A stretch of DNA of 64,000 nt from Lepidostoma basale (GCA_022606425.2 JAHDVF020000087.1:124001-188000); one strand, 5' to 3'. Positions 40,313-51,045 are shown, counted from the stretch's first letter. The notes: generated from the sequence alone by a model not told the origin. Numbers and translations are program-made.

Positions 40313-40987
40313 ACTAACTAACCATCACGCCGTCTCCCCGAAGGGGTAGGCAGAAAGAATGGACTGCCACACTTTTCTTTTCTGACATATTTCTTAATTC
40401 GCTTCCTCAACATTCATACATCGTGTCATGCACGCGCGTCGATTTCTCTGACTCCTCACATGGCCGACATTCAATATTTGATTTATTTGATCGTGCCACG
40501 TTTTCCTCGGTCTTCCTATTCTATTTTGTAGCTCCATTTACATCGTCAACATATCATTTTTTTACCATTCTTTCTTCATTCATTCTTTTCATATGTCCAA
40601 ACCATCTTAATGATCCTTTCATTATTTTGTTCATAACACCATCATTCGCACCGCATTCACTTCTTATATTTTCATTCGACACTCTATCGTACACAGAGTA
40701 TCCACACATTCGTCTAAGATATTTCATTTCTATTGCATTTATTCTACTTTCATGCTTCGCTTCCATACATAAGGGTCGGTAGAAGAACACCATTGTGCAC
40801 TGCCATCCTAGCTTTTTTGGATAGGTTTTTGTTTGCGATGACAACTTTAAGTACACCATTCACTCTTTTGCCTGCCCCAATCCTTCTTTCAATATCCCTC
40901 TCCACTGTAAACATACTACCTAAATACACAAACTCAACTACTTGCTCCAAATTTTCACCATTCGCGCTAATGTTGCAGACTGTCGTG
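40313..40987 (-). mobile_element. T-LINE fragment, S1, in AKR intron 4
   Basis: (TAAC)n at 40313 follows AAATGGAAGTAAC; the left border of the insertion at 40987 is followed by AAATGGAAGTGAC, giving a likely 10-13-bp duplication AAATGGAAGT. The minus strand encodes the C-terminal ORF (VERDIERRIGAGKRVNG, GYSVYDRVSNENIRSECGA) with a deletion at the WNWQKKDE site. Confidence 0.85.
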
Positions 40988-40989
40988 GT

Positions 40990-41780
40990 TAAATGGAAGT
41001 GACTAAATATATGTATAATTAAAGCACCTACGTATTTACCTGATGGAAGTTCCTACACATATGCCAAATTGAAGTACCTACTACATAATATGTAGTAGTA
41101 TATCCTTATGGAAGTATCTGATGGAAGAACCTACTTATATGCCAAATTGAAGTACCTACTAATTACATATATGTCTTATGAAAGTATCTACATATACCTG
41201 TACTAGTACATATACCTAGGATATGTGTAATAGAAGAACCTACATATATTTATTTATTTTGTAATTAACGGTATAAATTCCAGTACATTTTTTTTAAATA
41301 CAGACAGTTTACTTAAATCTATGAACATTTTAAGAGTAACGGTAAAAATTACTTATATACTAAATGGATATACCTGCCTTTATATGTTACGGAAGTACCC
41401 ACGTATATGTCTAATGGAATTACCTTCGTATATATCCAATGGAAGTACCTACTTATGCCAAATTGAAGTAACTACTACTTGTATGCCGAATAGAATTAAG
41501 TCTAATGGAAGTACCTACTTATAATATATGCTAACTTGAAGTGCCTACTAGTTGTATGCCTAATAGAAGTACCTAATATTTATAAGCCCAATAGAAGTAC
41601 CTATTTATGTCTTATGGAAGTACCAACTTATATACTAACTCGAAGTACCTACTATTAATATGCCTAAAAGAAGTACCTACTATTTATATGCCTAAAAGAA
41701 GTACCTAATTGTCTTATGGAAGAACCAACATACGAGTACTTATATGCCAAATTGAAGTACGTACTATTGTAGGTGGATCC
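40990..41780. repeat. Degenerate GAAGTACCTAC minisatellite in AKR intron 4
   Basis: Many imperfect copies of a 20-45-bp unit (ATGGAAGTACCTACTTATATG, CCAAATTGAAGTACCTACTA). The same motif resumes at 42770-42795 and 43312-43345, so the array once ran through the intron and was split by the LTR pair and LINE insertions. Confidence 0.8.
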
Positions 41781-41814
41781 ATATAAGCGGAATTCGACTG
41801 CTAAACCAGCCTAT

Positions 41815-42740
41815 TTCATGATGAAATATATGACACAAATAACCGAAAACGCCTGACGTAGGACCTACTTATCAAAACTGATGAGTCGGGGCCCAGATTT
41901 ATTCAGTTTGGTCACTAGGTCACAAGAGCAGAGCATCGTGTGAAAATGGAAGCAAAGCATATAGAAGCGGTACATCCGACTACCATGGACAGTATTCCTT
42001 CTTGCGACTTCTAACCGATACGAGTCTACGCCCTCAAGTCTACGTACGAGAAACCTCCGACCCTCCTACCGAGCTACGCAACTGTCTACACTGCTACGCC
42101 ACGTAACTTCCGACGAGTCTTCGCTCCCGCCGACCGACGCTACGCCCAGTGAGCCGTCAGCCCCAGCAGCTATCGACGTCCAGGCGCACGCTCCATCACG
42201 AGTGCATAATACTGTCGGGGTAAATGCATAACCCAGATAAACATATGAAGAAATATATGACACGAATAAACACAAAAACGCTGACCCAAGACCTAATTAT
42301 CAAATTTGATGATTCGCGGGCCCTGAATTCTTCAAGTTGGTCACTAGGTCAGGTCATCAGATGACGAAACCAAAGCATATAAAAGCAGTACTTCCGAGCA
42401 CCCAAGAGGATCAGTTACTCTTACGACTTCTAACAGACGCGAGATATCGGACTTCCTCCGACGCCGAGCTACGAAGCTAAGTCAGTCCACTCTAAACGTC
42501 AGCCAGTATCGCGATCTCGAAGAGACACGAGTCTCCACTACGCAGTCTACGTACGAGAAACCTCCGACGACTCCTCGCTCCAGCCAGTCGACGATACCGC
42601 CCAGCGAGCCCTCATCCTCTACGACTCACCACTGGACTCCGCCCCGCTGCCAACGACATCCAGGCACGCTCCATCACGAGTATATCATACAGTTACGTGT
42701 AATTACTTGTGACCTGCAATAAACGCTGAAACCTTCACCG
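41815..42740 (+). mobile_element. Tandem pair of diverged LTR-like repeats
   Basis: Two related copies (about 41815-42235 and 42240-42740) share ATATATGACAC, GACCTA.TTATCAAA, GGTCACTAGGTCA, AGCATATA(G/A)AAGC(A/G)GTAC, GTCTACGTACGAGAAACCTC and CACGCTCCATCACGAGT. The second has a TATAAAAG-like box and an AATAAACG signal. The order is consistent with tandem LTRs or an LTR duplication without internal domain. Confidence 0.5.
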
Positions 42741-42802
42741 CTTTTAACTCTCACCACATCCCCAAAATATTTATATGCCTTATAGAAGTACCTATGCCAT
42801 AT

Positions 42803-43312
42803 TCATCCTTCCTTTGCCAGTTCCTTATGTATGGAAGCGAAGCATGGAACTGGCAAAGGAAGGATGAAAGTAGAATAAATGCAGTTGAAATGAGATCTCT
42901 TAGACGGATGTGTGGATATTCAGTGTATGATAGAGTGTCGAATGAAAATATAAGAAGTGAATGCGGTGCGAATGATGGTGTCATGAACAAAATAATGAAA
43001 GGATCATTAAGATGGTTTGGACATATGGAAAGAATGAATGAAGAAAGAATGGTAAAAAAAATATATGTTAATGATGTAAATGGAACCAGAAATAGAATCG
43101 GAAGACCGAGGAAAACGTGGCACTATCAAATAAATCAAATATTGAATGTCGGCCATGTGAGGAGTCAGAGAAATCGACGCGCGTGCATGACACGATGTAT
43201 GAATGTTGAGGAAGCGAATTGAGAAATATGTCAGGAAAGAAAGGTGTGGCAGTCCATTCTTTCTGCCTACCCCTTCGGGGAGACGGCGTGATGGTTAGTT
43301 AGTTAGAAGTAC
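42803..43312 (+). mobile_element. T-LINE fragment, S1, with a 5' foldback
   Basis: The first 22 bases (TCATCCTTCCTTTGCCAGTT and CC) are the exact reverse complement of 42846-42867. Then YGSEAWNWQRKDESRINAV, GYSVYDRVSNENIRSECGA and RPRKTWHYQINQ run to CMNVEEAN, and GGCGTGATGGTTAGTTAGTT ends near 43310. Confidence 0.85.
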
Positions 43313-43359
43313 CTAATTATATGTGTAATGGAAGTACTGACTGATGTCTTGTGGTACAG

Positions 43360-43563
43360 ATGAACCCGAACCTGTGCCAAAGGGAGCTGGTGGAGTTCTG
43401 CAAGGAGAAGGGAGTCCTCGTGACAGCCTACAGCCCCTTCGGCTCCATGCCCGAAGCCAAGACCTCGGAAACTAGTCCCGCACCGCGCCTGGACGACCCT
43501 ACCCTGGTAGCCATCGGCAAGAAGTACGGGAAGAACACCGCTCAGGTCGTGCTGCGCTTCCTG
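43360..43563 (+). CDS. Aldo-keto reductase, exon 5
   Basis: 68 codons between TGTGGTACAG and CTG/GTAAGT: MNPNLCQRELVEFCKEKGV, VTAYSPFGSMPEAKTSETS, DDPTLVAIGKKYGKNTAQVV. Joined to exon 4 it reads NQIE-MNPNLCQ, where many AKRs have NQVExxPxLxQ. The VTAYSPFG motif contributes to the cofactor pocket, and the (A/S)P-rich loop before DDPTL is typical of insect AKR2-type proteins. Confidence 0.95.
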
Positions 43564-43589
43564 GTAAGTCTGAATTAACTGACTTACTA

Positions 43590-44930
43590 ACCATCACGCC
43601 GTCTCGACATTCTTCATCGTAGCCAAAATAATAGAATCCTTTGGCCTCCTCTCGCATGGCTATGCTGATGATCACTTTATTTTTTCTGCAACCCTGACGA
43701 CACCAAACATCTTACGTCAATAGCTGTCAACTGCATTGATGCCGTATCCAAATGGATGGCATCAAACAAACTTAAACCAAATCAAGGATTAATTGTATCT
43801 CAATAGAGACGAAGATGCAAATTGGAAACAGAATATGTTGATCAAGGTGTTTACAGGACTTATGACCTGTCATTGGTTGGGTTAAGCGCACGCTTTATGT
43901 AATACAACATTCCGCATTCCACCTTTTCTTATGACCATGTCTGACAAATTTTTGGAAGTTGTGTATATGTTAATCTGTAACGCCACACTTCACATGGTAG
44001 TTTCAATCCAGTATTTGTATACATTCAAAATGTTGTTAAGCTAAATCCATCCAATCGGAATTTCTCTGTACTTCTTCCGCAAAGCGTCAACATCTCACCG
44101 ATCACTCCTCAATTTCAACAGCTGACAATGATATCGTTCCCAAAAACTCCACAAAGCTTCTTGGTGTTTATCTTGACGCAAATCTGTCTCTAAAATCCCA
44201 AATTAATAACACGGTCAGCGCTAGTTTCTTCCACCTAAGACGATTAAAATCCATCAAAAGGAGTATTCCCCATGACACTTTCAAAACTCTTGTAAACTCC
44301 TTCGTTGTGTCATGACTTGATTATTGTAATGGAATTTATGCAAACATTCCAAAACAATAAATAAACAAACTTCAATCTGCGTTCAATGCAGCAGCAAGAC
44401 TCATTAAAGGCATTAAAAGGTCCCATATAACACAACATCTCAAAGAACTTCACTGGCTTAAAAGTCCAGAAAGAATCCAGTATAAACCCTGCTGGACAGT
44501 CTTCAAAGCGCTACATGGAATGGCGCCAAGTTATATATATGAACTCTGTATAACGGACAGCCTAAAAACAAGGAAATCCATCAGTTCGCTCGGCGAACTC
44601 CTCGGCAATAGGAAGATTAGTTGAGCCGAAGCGTTGCCCCAGTACAAATTTCGGGGATCGAGCGTCCATCAGCTTGGAACAATCTCCCTTCACACCTCAG
44701 ATGCATAAATGATCCGACAGACTTCAGATCTAAACTGAAAACCCATCTTGTTCATATTTCATACCCAATTTAAACGTTTATACTTTGTTCTACTATACTT
44801 TCTAATGGATCGTGAATATATATCAGATGAAGCGTTCATATTTGGATTTAAAACACGTCTTAATGCGCCCTTGAGGTGATTACATCACAAAAACGGCGCT
44901 TTAAAAGTTAGCATATTATTATTACCAGTG
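43590..44930 (+). mobile_element. L2/CR1-like LINE, interrupted by a foldback arm, in AKR intron 5
   Basis: Includes SHGYADDHF (the YADD box) near 43660, DAVSKWMASNKLKPNQ, then a long-TIR arm (43787-44038), then LDYCNGIYANIPKQ, INKLQSAFNAAARLIKGI, HLKELHWLKSPERIQYKP and PCWTVFKALHGMAPSYIYE. Stops and a frameshift break it. Its end (ATTTAAAACACGTCTTAATG, CGCCCTTGAGG) is also found at 18360 and 25826 as scraps. Confidence 0.75.
43787..44038. mobile_element. Long-TIR foldback element, left arm
   Basis: ATTAATTGTATCTCAATAG through ACCTGTCATTGGTTGGGTTA; it inserted into the L2-like LINE between the YADD box and the NAAARL segment. Confidence 0.65.
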
Positions 44931-45235
44931 CTGTAGACCTATGTGGCCTGTTCTCCAGGGTGTTGCTCCTCCTGTGAGGTGGACTCCCAGCTGTCCTTCC
45001 ATCCCATGAGTCTGGAGGTGTCCATTCTTTGGAAATGACAGCAATAGTCCCTCCTTCACTGTCTGCTCCATCTTATAATATCCTCACGCGATCTCAGTGT
45101 CTCACCTTCTACTGTCCTCGGTGTCTTCATCTCGGAGGTCTTCAGAACTGTTTGGTCCTGTCAGTGTCTGCCCTTGCTTCAACGTCACATATCACATATG
45201 CTTTATAGATTCTCATGACTGTCTTTGGACCTAAC
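44930..45235 (-). mobile_element. LINE fragment of the IYKTxVRP family
   Basis: Minus strand reads TVMRIYKAYVICDVEARADT and DRTKQF, then stops. It is related to 30946-31190 and 47485-47880. Heavily mutated. Confidence 0.5.
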
Positions 45236-46015
45236 CATCACGCCGTTTCTCCGAAGGGGCAGGCAGAAAGAGTGGACTGCCACACTTTTCTGTCCTGACA
45301 TATTTCTCTAGCTTCCTCTACATTCATACATCTTGTCATGCACGCACGTCGATTTCTCCGACTCCTCACGTGACCGACATTCAATATATGATTTATATGA
45401 TCGTGTCACGTTTTTTCCTCGGCCTTCCGATTCTATTTCTAGCTCCGTTCATGCCGTTTACATATACCTTCTTCACCATTCTGTCTTCACTCATTCTTTC
45501 CATGTGTCCAAACCATCTTAATGACCCTTTCCTTATTTTGTTCAAGACACCATCATTCGCACCCCATTCATTTGTTATATTTTCATTCGACACTCTATCA
45601 TACACAGAGTATCCACACATTCGTCTAAGAGATCTCATTTCTACTGCATTTATTCTACTTTCATCCTTCTTTTGCCAGTTCCATGCTTCGCTTCCATACA
45701 TAAGGGTCGGTAGAAGAACATCATTGGGCACTGCCATTCTAGCTTTTTTAGATAGGTTTTTGTTTGCGATGACAACTTTAAGTGCACCATTCACTCTGTC
45801 GCCTGCCCCAACCCTTCTTTCAATATCCCTCTCCACTGTAAACATACTCCCTAAATACACGAACTCAACTACTTGCTCCAGAATTTCACCATTCACGCTA
45901 ATGTTGCAGACTGTCGTGTTTCCTCCCTTTTTGAAAATCATTACCTTGGACTTGTTCACATTCATCATCAGATCGTATCGCTTGCATACCTCACCCATAC
46001 TAGACACCAGGACTA
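45235..46015 (-). mobile_element. T-LINE fragment, S1/S4 mosaic
   Basis: A 204-aa minus-strand frame (46007-45393) joins S1 sequence (VERDIERRVGAGDRVNG, GYSVYDRVSNENITNE) to S4 sequence ([35 protein letters not shown]). The extreme 3' end is at 45235 (CTAACCATCACGCCG). It ends about 40 bases before AKR exon 6. Confidence 0.85.
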
Positions 46016-46051
46016 GCAGTTATTATTATTATTGTATGTATTATTTGGCAG

Positions 46052-46231
46052 CTGGACCAGGGAGTGTGCGTGATCCCCAAGTCGGTGACGCCAGCCCGTA
46101 TAGCGCAGAACATCGACGTGTTCGACTTCCACCTCACGGAAGACGAGATGAAGAAGATACAGGCCTTCGACAAGAACTACCGAGTCGTTGCCGTCCCCTT
46201 CTGGAAGGACCACCAGCACTTTCCCTTCTAG
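46052..46231 (+). CDS. Aldo-keto reductase, exon 6 (NADP-binding end, stop)
   Basis: After TATTTGGCAG it encodes 59 codons and a TAG at 46229-46231: LDQGVCVIPKSVTPARIAQN, IDVFDFHLTEDEMKKIQAFD, KNYRVVAVPFWKDHQHFPF. The IPKSxTxxRIxxN signature (Lys256, Ser257, Arg262, Asn266 of the assembled protein) is the AKR motif that contacts the 2'-phosphate of NADP(H). The FDFHLTEDEM and final FWxDHxxFPF are typical of insect AKR2E-like enzymes. The gene therefore looks intact. Confidence 0.95.
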   Translation: MDQGVCVIPKSVTPARIAQNIDVFDFHLTEDEMKKIQAFDKNYRVVAVPFWKDHQHFPF

Positions 46232-46276
46232 ATCATCCTCACACTGCGATAATACCTGCTGCTCCTTCAGGGATTA

Positions 46277-46282
46277 AATAAA
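46277..46282 (+). terminator. AKR polyadenylation signal
   Basis: AATAAA 46 bases after the AKR stop. The inverted satellite array begins about 30 bases further on. Confidence 0.65.
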
Positions 46283-46310
46283 ACATAATATATTGCATAC
46301 TTCATTTTAT

Positions 46311-46760
46311 TTTGACACGCTCCTCTAGCCTCCACATCCATACAGCGTGCCGTGCGCTGTTCCCCTTCTAACACAACAGACAGAGACGGTGGACCGCCAC
46401 ACCCTTCCATCCTGACACGCTCCTCTAGCCTTCACATCCATACAGCGTGCCGTGCGCTGTTCCCCTTCTAACACAACAGGCAGAGACGGTGGACCGCCAC
46501 ACTCTTCCATCCTGACACGCTCCTCTAGCCTTCACATCCATACAGCGTGCCGTGCGCTGTTCCCCTTCTAACACAACAGGCAGAGACGGTGGACCGCCAC
46601 ACTCTTCCATCCTGACACGCTCCTCTAGCCTTCACATCCATACAGCGTGCCGTGCGCTGTTCCCCTTCTAACACAACAGGCAGAGACGGTGGACCGCCAC
46701 ACTCTTCCATCCTGACACGCTCTTCTAGCCTTCACATCCGCACAGCGTGCCGTGCGCCGT
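46311..46760 (-). repeat. 100-bp LINE-derived satellite, array downstream of AKR (about 4.5 units)
   Basis: Same unit as AKR intron 2 in opposite orientation: CCTCTAGCC(T/C)(T/C)CACATCCATA, GTGCCGTGCGCTGTTCCCC, GCAGAGACGGTGGACCGCC, with ends at 46311 and about 46760. Units are nearly identical to the intron units. Confidence 0.9.
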
Positions 46761-46789
46761 TCTACCAGACAGAGGGAGTAGGAAGCAAT

Positions 46790-47042
46790 AAAACAAGGAT
46801 ATAAAAATACATAAAGTTTATTATAACTAATATTAAATAAAGCAATAGATTAGCAGGGGAGATGGAAGGTCCAAGACTGTACTGCACCTCTTGCAGCAGC
46901 GGAGCTTGTAGCCGCAATATTCTCTAGCGAGGCAGAGTAGTCTAAAATCTCCGAAGTTTGAATCTTCCGCAAGAAGATTGATCGGGCGTCTTCTAAGGAC
47001 CGTGCCTCCAATAATCAAAGTATGTAAAATATAAAGCGTCAA
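46790..47042 (-). CDS. Possible small cysteine-rich ORF with polyA signal
   Basis: A 69-aa minus-strand frame (47042-46833) ends CLAREYCGYKLRCCKRCS and LDLPSPLLIYCFI. An AATAAA on the minus strand lies about 20 bases past the stop (46814-46819). Upstream at 47202-47209 is TGACGTCA (a CRE-type site), and a CACGTG E-box lies near 47264. No family recognised. It may be a terminal exon, a lineage-specific gene or noise. Confidence 0.25.
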
Positions 47043-47480
47043 GGATACAGATGTCCTTGTAATGAAATGAAGAGATTACCAAACACTGCTCGATTGTTTT
47101 AGTTATTTCTCTGGTGCAGGACAGGTGTATTACGAATAGCGGAGAGGTAGGCAATGGGAGTCACCCCTTTAATTCGAAAACAATACGCGTGACGGCGGTT
47201 TCAGTGACGTCATACGCTAGCCGTGTGCCGGTAACACCCGCGGTAGGCAGCTTACTCAGTTCGCACCACGTGCTAGAGTGGTAGACGTAACAAGTTTTCG
47301 CGCTTTTCTGATCTAATTTTTCGAGAGGACAAATCCGAAGGTGATGATCAAACTACCGAGTGTTTCTTTTTGCGCTTGCGATATGTAATGACTGAAGCGT
47401 TTTAGATCGTGATTTCAAACTCACTTTACCACCATCACCTTTACTTTTATGTCAAGGTAGGTTTTTTCTCTTTTTTACTG
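47043..47480. other. GC-richer spacer with CRE and E-box motifs
   Basis: Holds TGACGTCA at 47202 and CACGTG near 47264 within locally GC-rich DNA; no gene assigned. Confidence 0.3.
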
Positions 47481-47484
47481 GTCT

Positions 47485-47880
47485 ATAGCTAATCCTCACA
47501 TATGGCATTGAATCGAGGGCAGACACCGTCAAGACAAAGAGCATGCTCAGGACAACCGAGATGAAAACGCTCCGCGCTATAGCTGGCAAGACCCCACGTG
47601 ATCGAGTTAGGAATACAGCAATCCGAGAAATCTGCGAGGTCGATGTGGTCAGATGGGGACGTCAAAGACGGCGATACTGGCATCAACGTGTAGAAAGAAT
47701 AGGATATCACACATAGCTCTCCATGGAACGCCAAACGGACAACGCCGACCAGGAAGACCCCCGAAACGGTGGAGAGAAAGCTGGAGTTCAGCGTCTCAAG
47801 AGGACCCGCCTAAAATAACAGACTCCTGAAGAAATGGAATAATAGATTTTTAAGATTATTCACACCTCGGGGAGCATAAC
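47485..47880 (+). mobile_element. LINE C-terminal fragment (EMKTLRxIAGKTxxDRxR family)
   Basis: Reads SRADTVKTKSMLRTTEMKTL, RAIAGKTPRDRVRNTAIREI, then VDVVRWGRQRRRYWHQRVER, with a stop and frameshift before the RRPGRPPKRW-like end. It matches common insect LINE ORF C-termini. Confidence 0.7.
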
Positions 47881-48250
47881 TTCTATCCTTCACTGTTCCT
47901 CACAGGACTGTTGGACTCCGACACTCTTGAAACACGTCCGATGATCTTTCTAGGAAAGCATTTAGTAAAACTGTTATCCGGAGATGTTCATAATCCAGGA
48001 ATCCCGAGAGAATTGAATCTATACATTCCCCACAGCTATAGCGGAGCGATGGGGCATATCTTATTTTATGCCCCGAATTGCCGCACAGAGACGCTTCGAA
48101 GTTCTCCTGTGTTGAAAGCGATTAGTCTTTTAAACGAGGCGGCAAAGGAAACCTCTGTAGACATAACTATATCTATAGCGAATACCTTCACGATAACAGC
48201 AACAAGGAAATAACTGGCATATTTCTCTTCCGATGTATGCTATTCAACTC
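47881..48250 (+). mobile_element. Jockey/CR1-like LINE fragment distinct from the J-LINE
   Basis: A 100-codon frame carries GKHLVKLLSGDVHNPGIPRE, FYAPNCRTETLRSSPVLKA and ISLLNEAAKETSVD, paralleling the (F/L)YxPxxRTxxxxxSPxxRxxxxxN C-terminus. No tail identified. Confidence 0.5.
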
Positions 48251-48361
48251 AATAATATAATAATGGATGAAATTTAGATTTCAATTTCGAGCCACCGGAA
48301 TTGTTTGATTAGTGGGTTGACTGTAGCGCGTGCGGCAGGGTGTTGTGTCAGACGGGGGCCC

Positions 48362-48460
48362 CTAGCCCATCATGGGGCGCCCCATCCCGCGCCCCGGCAT
48401 CTGCGGGGCTCCGCCGCCCTCCGCTTTCACGTTCTTCACCGTCTCGTCCACCGACAGGAT
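48362..48460 (-). CDS. CCT7: CCT7 (TCP-1 eta), final exon
   Basis: After the minus-strand acceptor TATTCCCAG, 32 codons and a TAG at 48362-48364: ILSVDETVKNVKAEGGGAPQ, MPGRGMGRPMMG. The ILSVDETxKN strand and a Gly/Met/Arg-rich tail are typical of the eta-subunit C-terminus, which lines the folding chamber. CCT7 is one of eight paralogous subunits of the cytosolic TRiC/CCT chaperonin that folds actin, tubulin and other proteins using ATP. The six exons here (63049-63203, 61034-61203, 57156-57290, 55149-55340, 51977-52101, 48362-48460, minus strand) give about 291 residues of an expected ~540; the N-terminal half lies outside the window. Confidence 0.95.
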   Translation of the reverse strand: MLSVDETVKNVKAEGGGAPQMPGRGMGRPMMG

Positions 48461-48486
48461 CTGGGAATACAACAATATTCAATAGA

Positions 48487-48880
48487 ATGGACCGCCACAC
48501 TTCTCTTGCTTCCCTTAGATTCATAAACCGTGTCATCAGTGGCGGTACTCACATAGAAGCCCAGAAGCTTGCGTATGAAATTTTGAATCAAAACCTCTTC
48601 TGGCTTACAGAGGCTCAGCTCTTGTGGCTATTTCTCTTACATCTGATTGTTGGAAGGTGATTTGGTGGGTTGTTGATTTATGCGGGGGCACAGATTTGGG
48701 GGGTTTTGATTCAAAATTTCTTACGCAAGCCGGGCTTCTGGGCTTCTATGGGAGTACCTCCACTGCGTGTCATGAAGCAAGAGAAGTCATCTGCCTTCTT
48801 CAACATTCATTCTTTCCGTGCGTCCAAACCATCTCAATGGTCCTTTCATTATTTTGTTCATTCACATCTCCTGCAGTAAA
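48487..48880 (-). mobile_element. T-LINE scrap split by a hAT-type MITE
   Basis: GGACCGCCACACTTCTC (48487-48536) and TTCAACATTCATTCTTTCC to TTCATTATTTTGTTCA (48770-48862) belong to the T-LINE minus strand and are separated by the MITE at 48537-48766. Confidence 0.6.
48537..48766. mobile_element. hAT-type MITE, copy 1
   Basis: 230 bp with inverted ends CAGTGGCGGTACTC and GAGTACCTCCACTG and about 60 bp of terminal inverted repeat (AGAAGCCCAGAAGC, AATTTTGAATCAAAACC). Perfect 8-bp target duplication CGTGTCAT on both sides. 8-bp duplications with CAGTG-type ends indicate hAT. Confidence 0.85.
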
Positions 48881-49534
48881 AGTCCATTAATTCGAAATTT
48901 TCATAATTTGCTCGGTCCGAAAATTGACTTTTCTACTGTTAAATCGAAATATCGCGTATTTCGTAATTCGTAATGTTTTTCGTCAAGATGTACCTACAAT
49001 TCTAATAATTCAAATGGGACATCACGTGAGAAAGAATCCGTTTCGAGCGCTTAATACATTAGTGCAAGCGGGATGTCTATATAATACGTTTTTCTCTTGA
49101 AAAAAGCGCAAAGCGATAAAATGAGAACACTATGTAAAAAGGATACCTTCATTACATATATATAGTCGGCATCTTTCGTGCAGCCATCGTTTCTTTTCTA
49201 TAAATTGGCAATATTCCTTTCACAAAGTTTTCAGAGAAATTCCAAAGCTAGACAAAGCTTTTTTTGTTGAGACATTACTTGGGAATGAGTATAGAAAAAG
49301 GAAGAAAATTAATAAACTTACAGAATAAAACAAAACGTATGAACTATGTAAACACGATCGCGAATATCAAAAGCGTAATAAATTGACTAGAAAACCGAAT
49401 GATAACGATAGGACAAAAATGGCTAAAATTGACCAATTGCGACGTCCGAAATAATGTGTCATGCGCGCGTATTTTGAATATTTTCGACGTACATTGCGGA
49501 AAAAAAATTTACTAAAATATATCGGGACTATATG
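48881..49534. other. Unassigned CCT7 intron sequence
   Basis: AT-rich; no repeat or gene recognised. Confidence 0.35.
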
Positions 49535-50110
49535 GTACACTTAAAGTTGTCATCGCAAACAAAAACCTATCAAAAAAAGCTAGAATGGCAGTGCACAATG
49601 GTGTTCTTCTACCGACCCTTATGTATGGAAGCGAAGCACGGAACTGGCAAAAGAAGGATGAAAGTAGAATAAATGCAGTTGAAATGAGATCTCTTAGAAG
49701 AATGTGCGGATACTCTGTGTATGATAGAGTGCCGAATGAAAATATAAGAAGTGAATGCTGTGCGAATGATGGTGTCATGAACAAAATAATGAAAGGATCA
49801 TTAAGATGGTTTGGACATATTGAAAGAATGAACGAAGAAAGAATGGTAAAAAAATTATATATGTTAATGATGTAAATGGAACCAGAAATAGAATCGGAAG
49901 ACCGAGGAAAACGTGGCACGATCAAATAAATCAAATATTGAATGTCGGCCACGTGACGAGTCAGAGAAATCGACGCGCGTGCGTGACACGATGTATGAAT
50001 GTTGAGGAAGCGAATAGAGAAATATGTCAGGAAAGAAAAGTGTGGCAGTCTGTTCTTTCGGCCTACCCCTTCGGGGAGACGGCGTGATGGTTGGTTAGTT
50101 AGTTAGTTAT
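49535..50110 (+). mobile_element. T-LINE fragment, S1
   Basis: [59 protein letters not shown], then a frameshift and [12 protein letters not shown] to SAYPFGETA; the (TTGG/TTAG)n tail is at 50088-50108. The HIERM variant is shared with 20606, 50575 and 55385, marking a sub-lineage. Confidence 0.85.
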
Positions 50111-50319
50111 CGGGACTGAAATAATTACATGCAAATGGCGGGAAAACGTGAAATCCAGGTGTCACTGTATTCATTTTTATATATTTTTTTTATTCGTATG
50201 AGAAGCCCGTCTTAATAGGATTCTTTTAATCAATAAAAATTTTGATTTGGATTTCAAACCGCCATTTGAACCACAAAAACGTCGTTATGCTATCCAAACA
50301 CCTTTGTTATTTCAAGTAT

Positions 50320-50510
50320 AATTTGTATCTCAATAGAGACGAAGATGCAAATTGGAAACAGAATATGGTGATCGAGGTGTTTACAGGACTTTCCCCATTC
50401 CACATTTTCTTACGACCACCATGTCTGACAAATTTTTGAAAGTTGTATATATGTTAATCTGTAACACCACACTTCACATGTCAGTTTCAATGCGCCATCT
50501 ATGAAGATTG
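50320..50510. mobile_element. Long-TIR foldback element, left arm
   Basis: TTGTATCTCAATAGAGACG to CACTTCACATGTCAGTTTC with a gap replacing the CTGTCATTGGTTGG region. Confidence 0.6.
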
Positions 50511-50574
50511 TATTTTAAGCATTAAGCAGATCTTTTAAACGCAATGTACCGCCATTATCGTATTGCTAGATACC

Positions 50575-51045
50575 AACTAACCATCACGCTGTCTCCCCGA
50601 AGGGGTAGGCAGAAAGAATGGACTGCCACACTTTTCTTTCCCGACATATTTCTCAATTCGCTTCCTCAACATTCATACATCGTGTCATGCACGCGCGTCG
50701 ATTTCTCTGACTCCTCACGTGGCCGACATTCAATATTTGATTTATTTGATCGTGCCACGTTTTCCTCGGTCGTCTGATTCTATTTCTGGTTCCATTTACA
50801 TCGTTAACATATAATTTTTTTACCATTCTTTCAATATGTCCAAACCATCTTAATGATCCTTTCATTATTTTGTTCATGACACCATCATTCGCACCGCATT
50901 CACTTCTTATATTTTCATTCGGCACTCTATCATACACAGAGTATCCACACATTCTTCTAAGAGATCTCATTTCTACTGCATTTATTCTACTTTCATCCTT
51001 CTTTTGCCAGTTCCGTGCTTCGCTTCCATACATAAGGGTCGGTAA
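50575..51045 (-). mobile_element. T-LINE fragment, S1
   Basis: Minus strand 51033-50653 is open: [55 protein letters not shown] (a small deletion of the MNEER residues), [26 protein letters not shown]. The tail is weak (AACTAACCATCACGC). Confidence 0.85.

Noticed and set aside
45370..46281. 303-codon plus-strand frame overlapping AKR exon 6
   Set aside because: It is the antisense of a T-LINE fused to an out-of-frame reading of exon 6; the AKR frame is supported by splice sites and conserved motifs.
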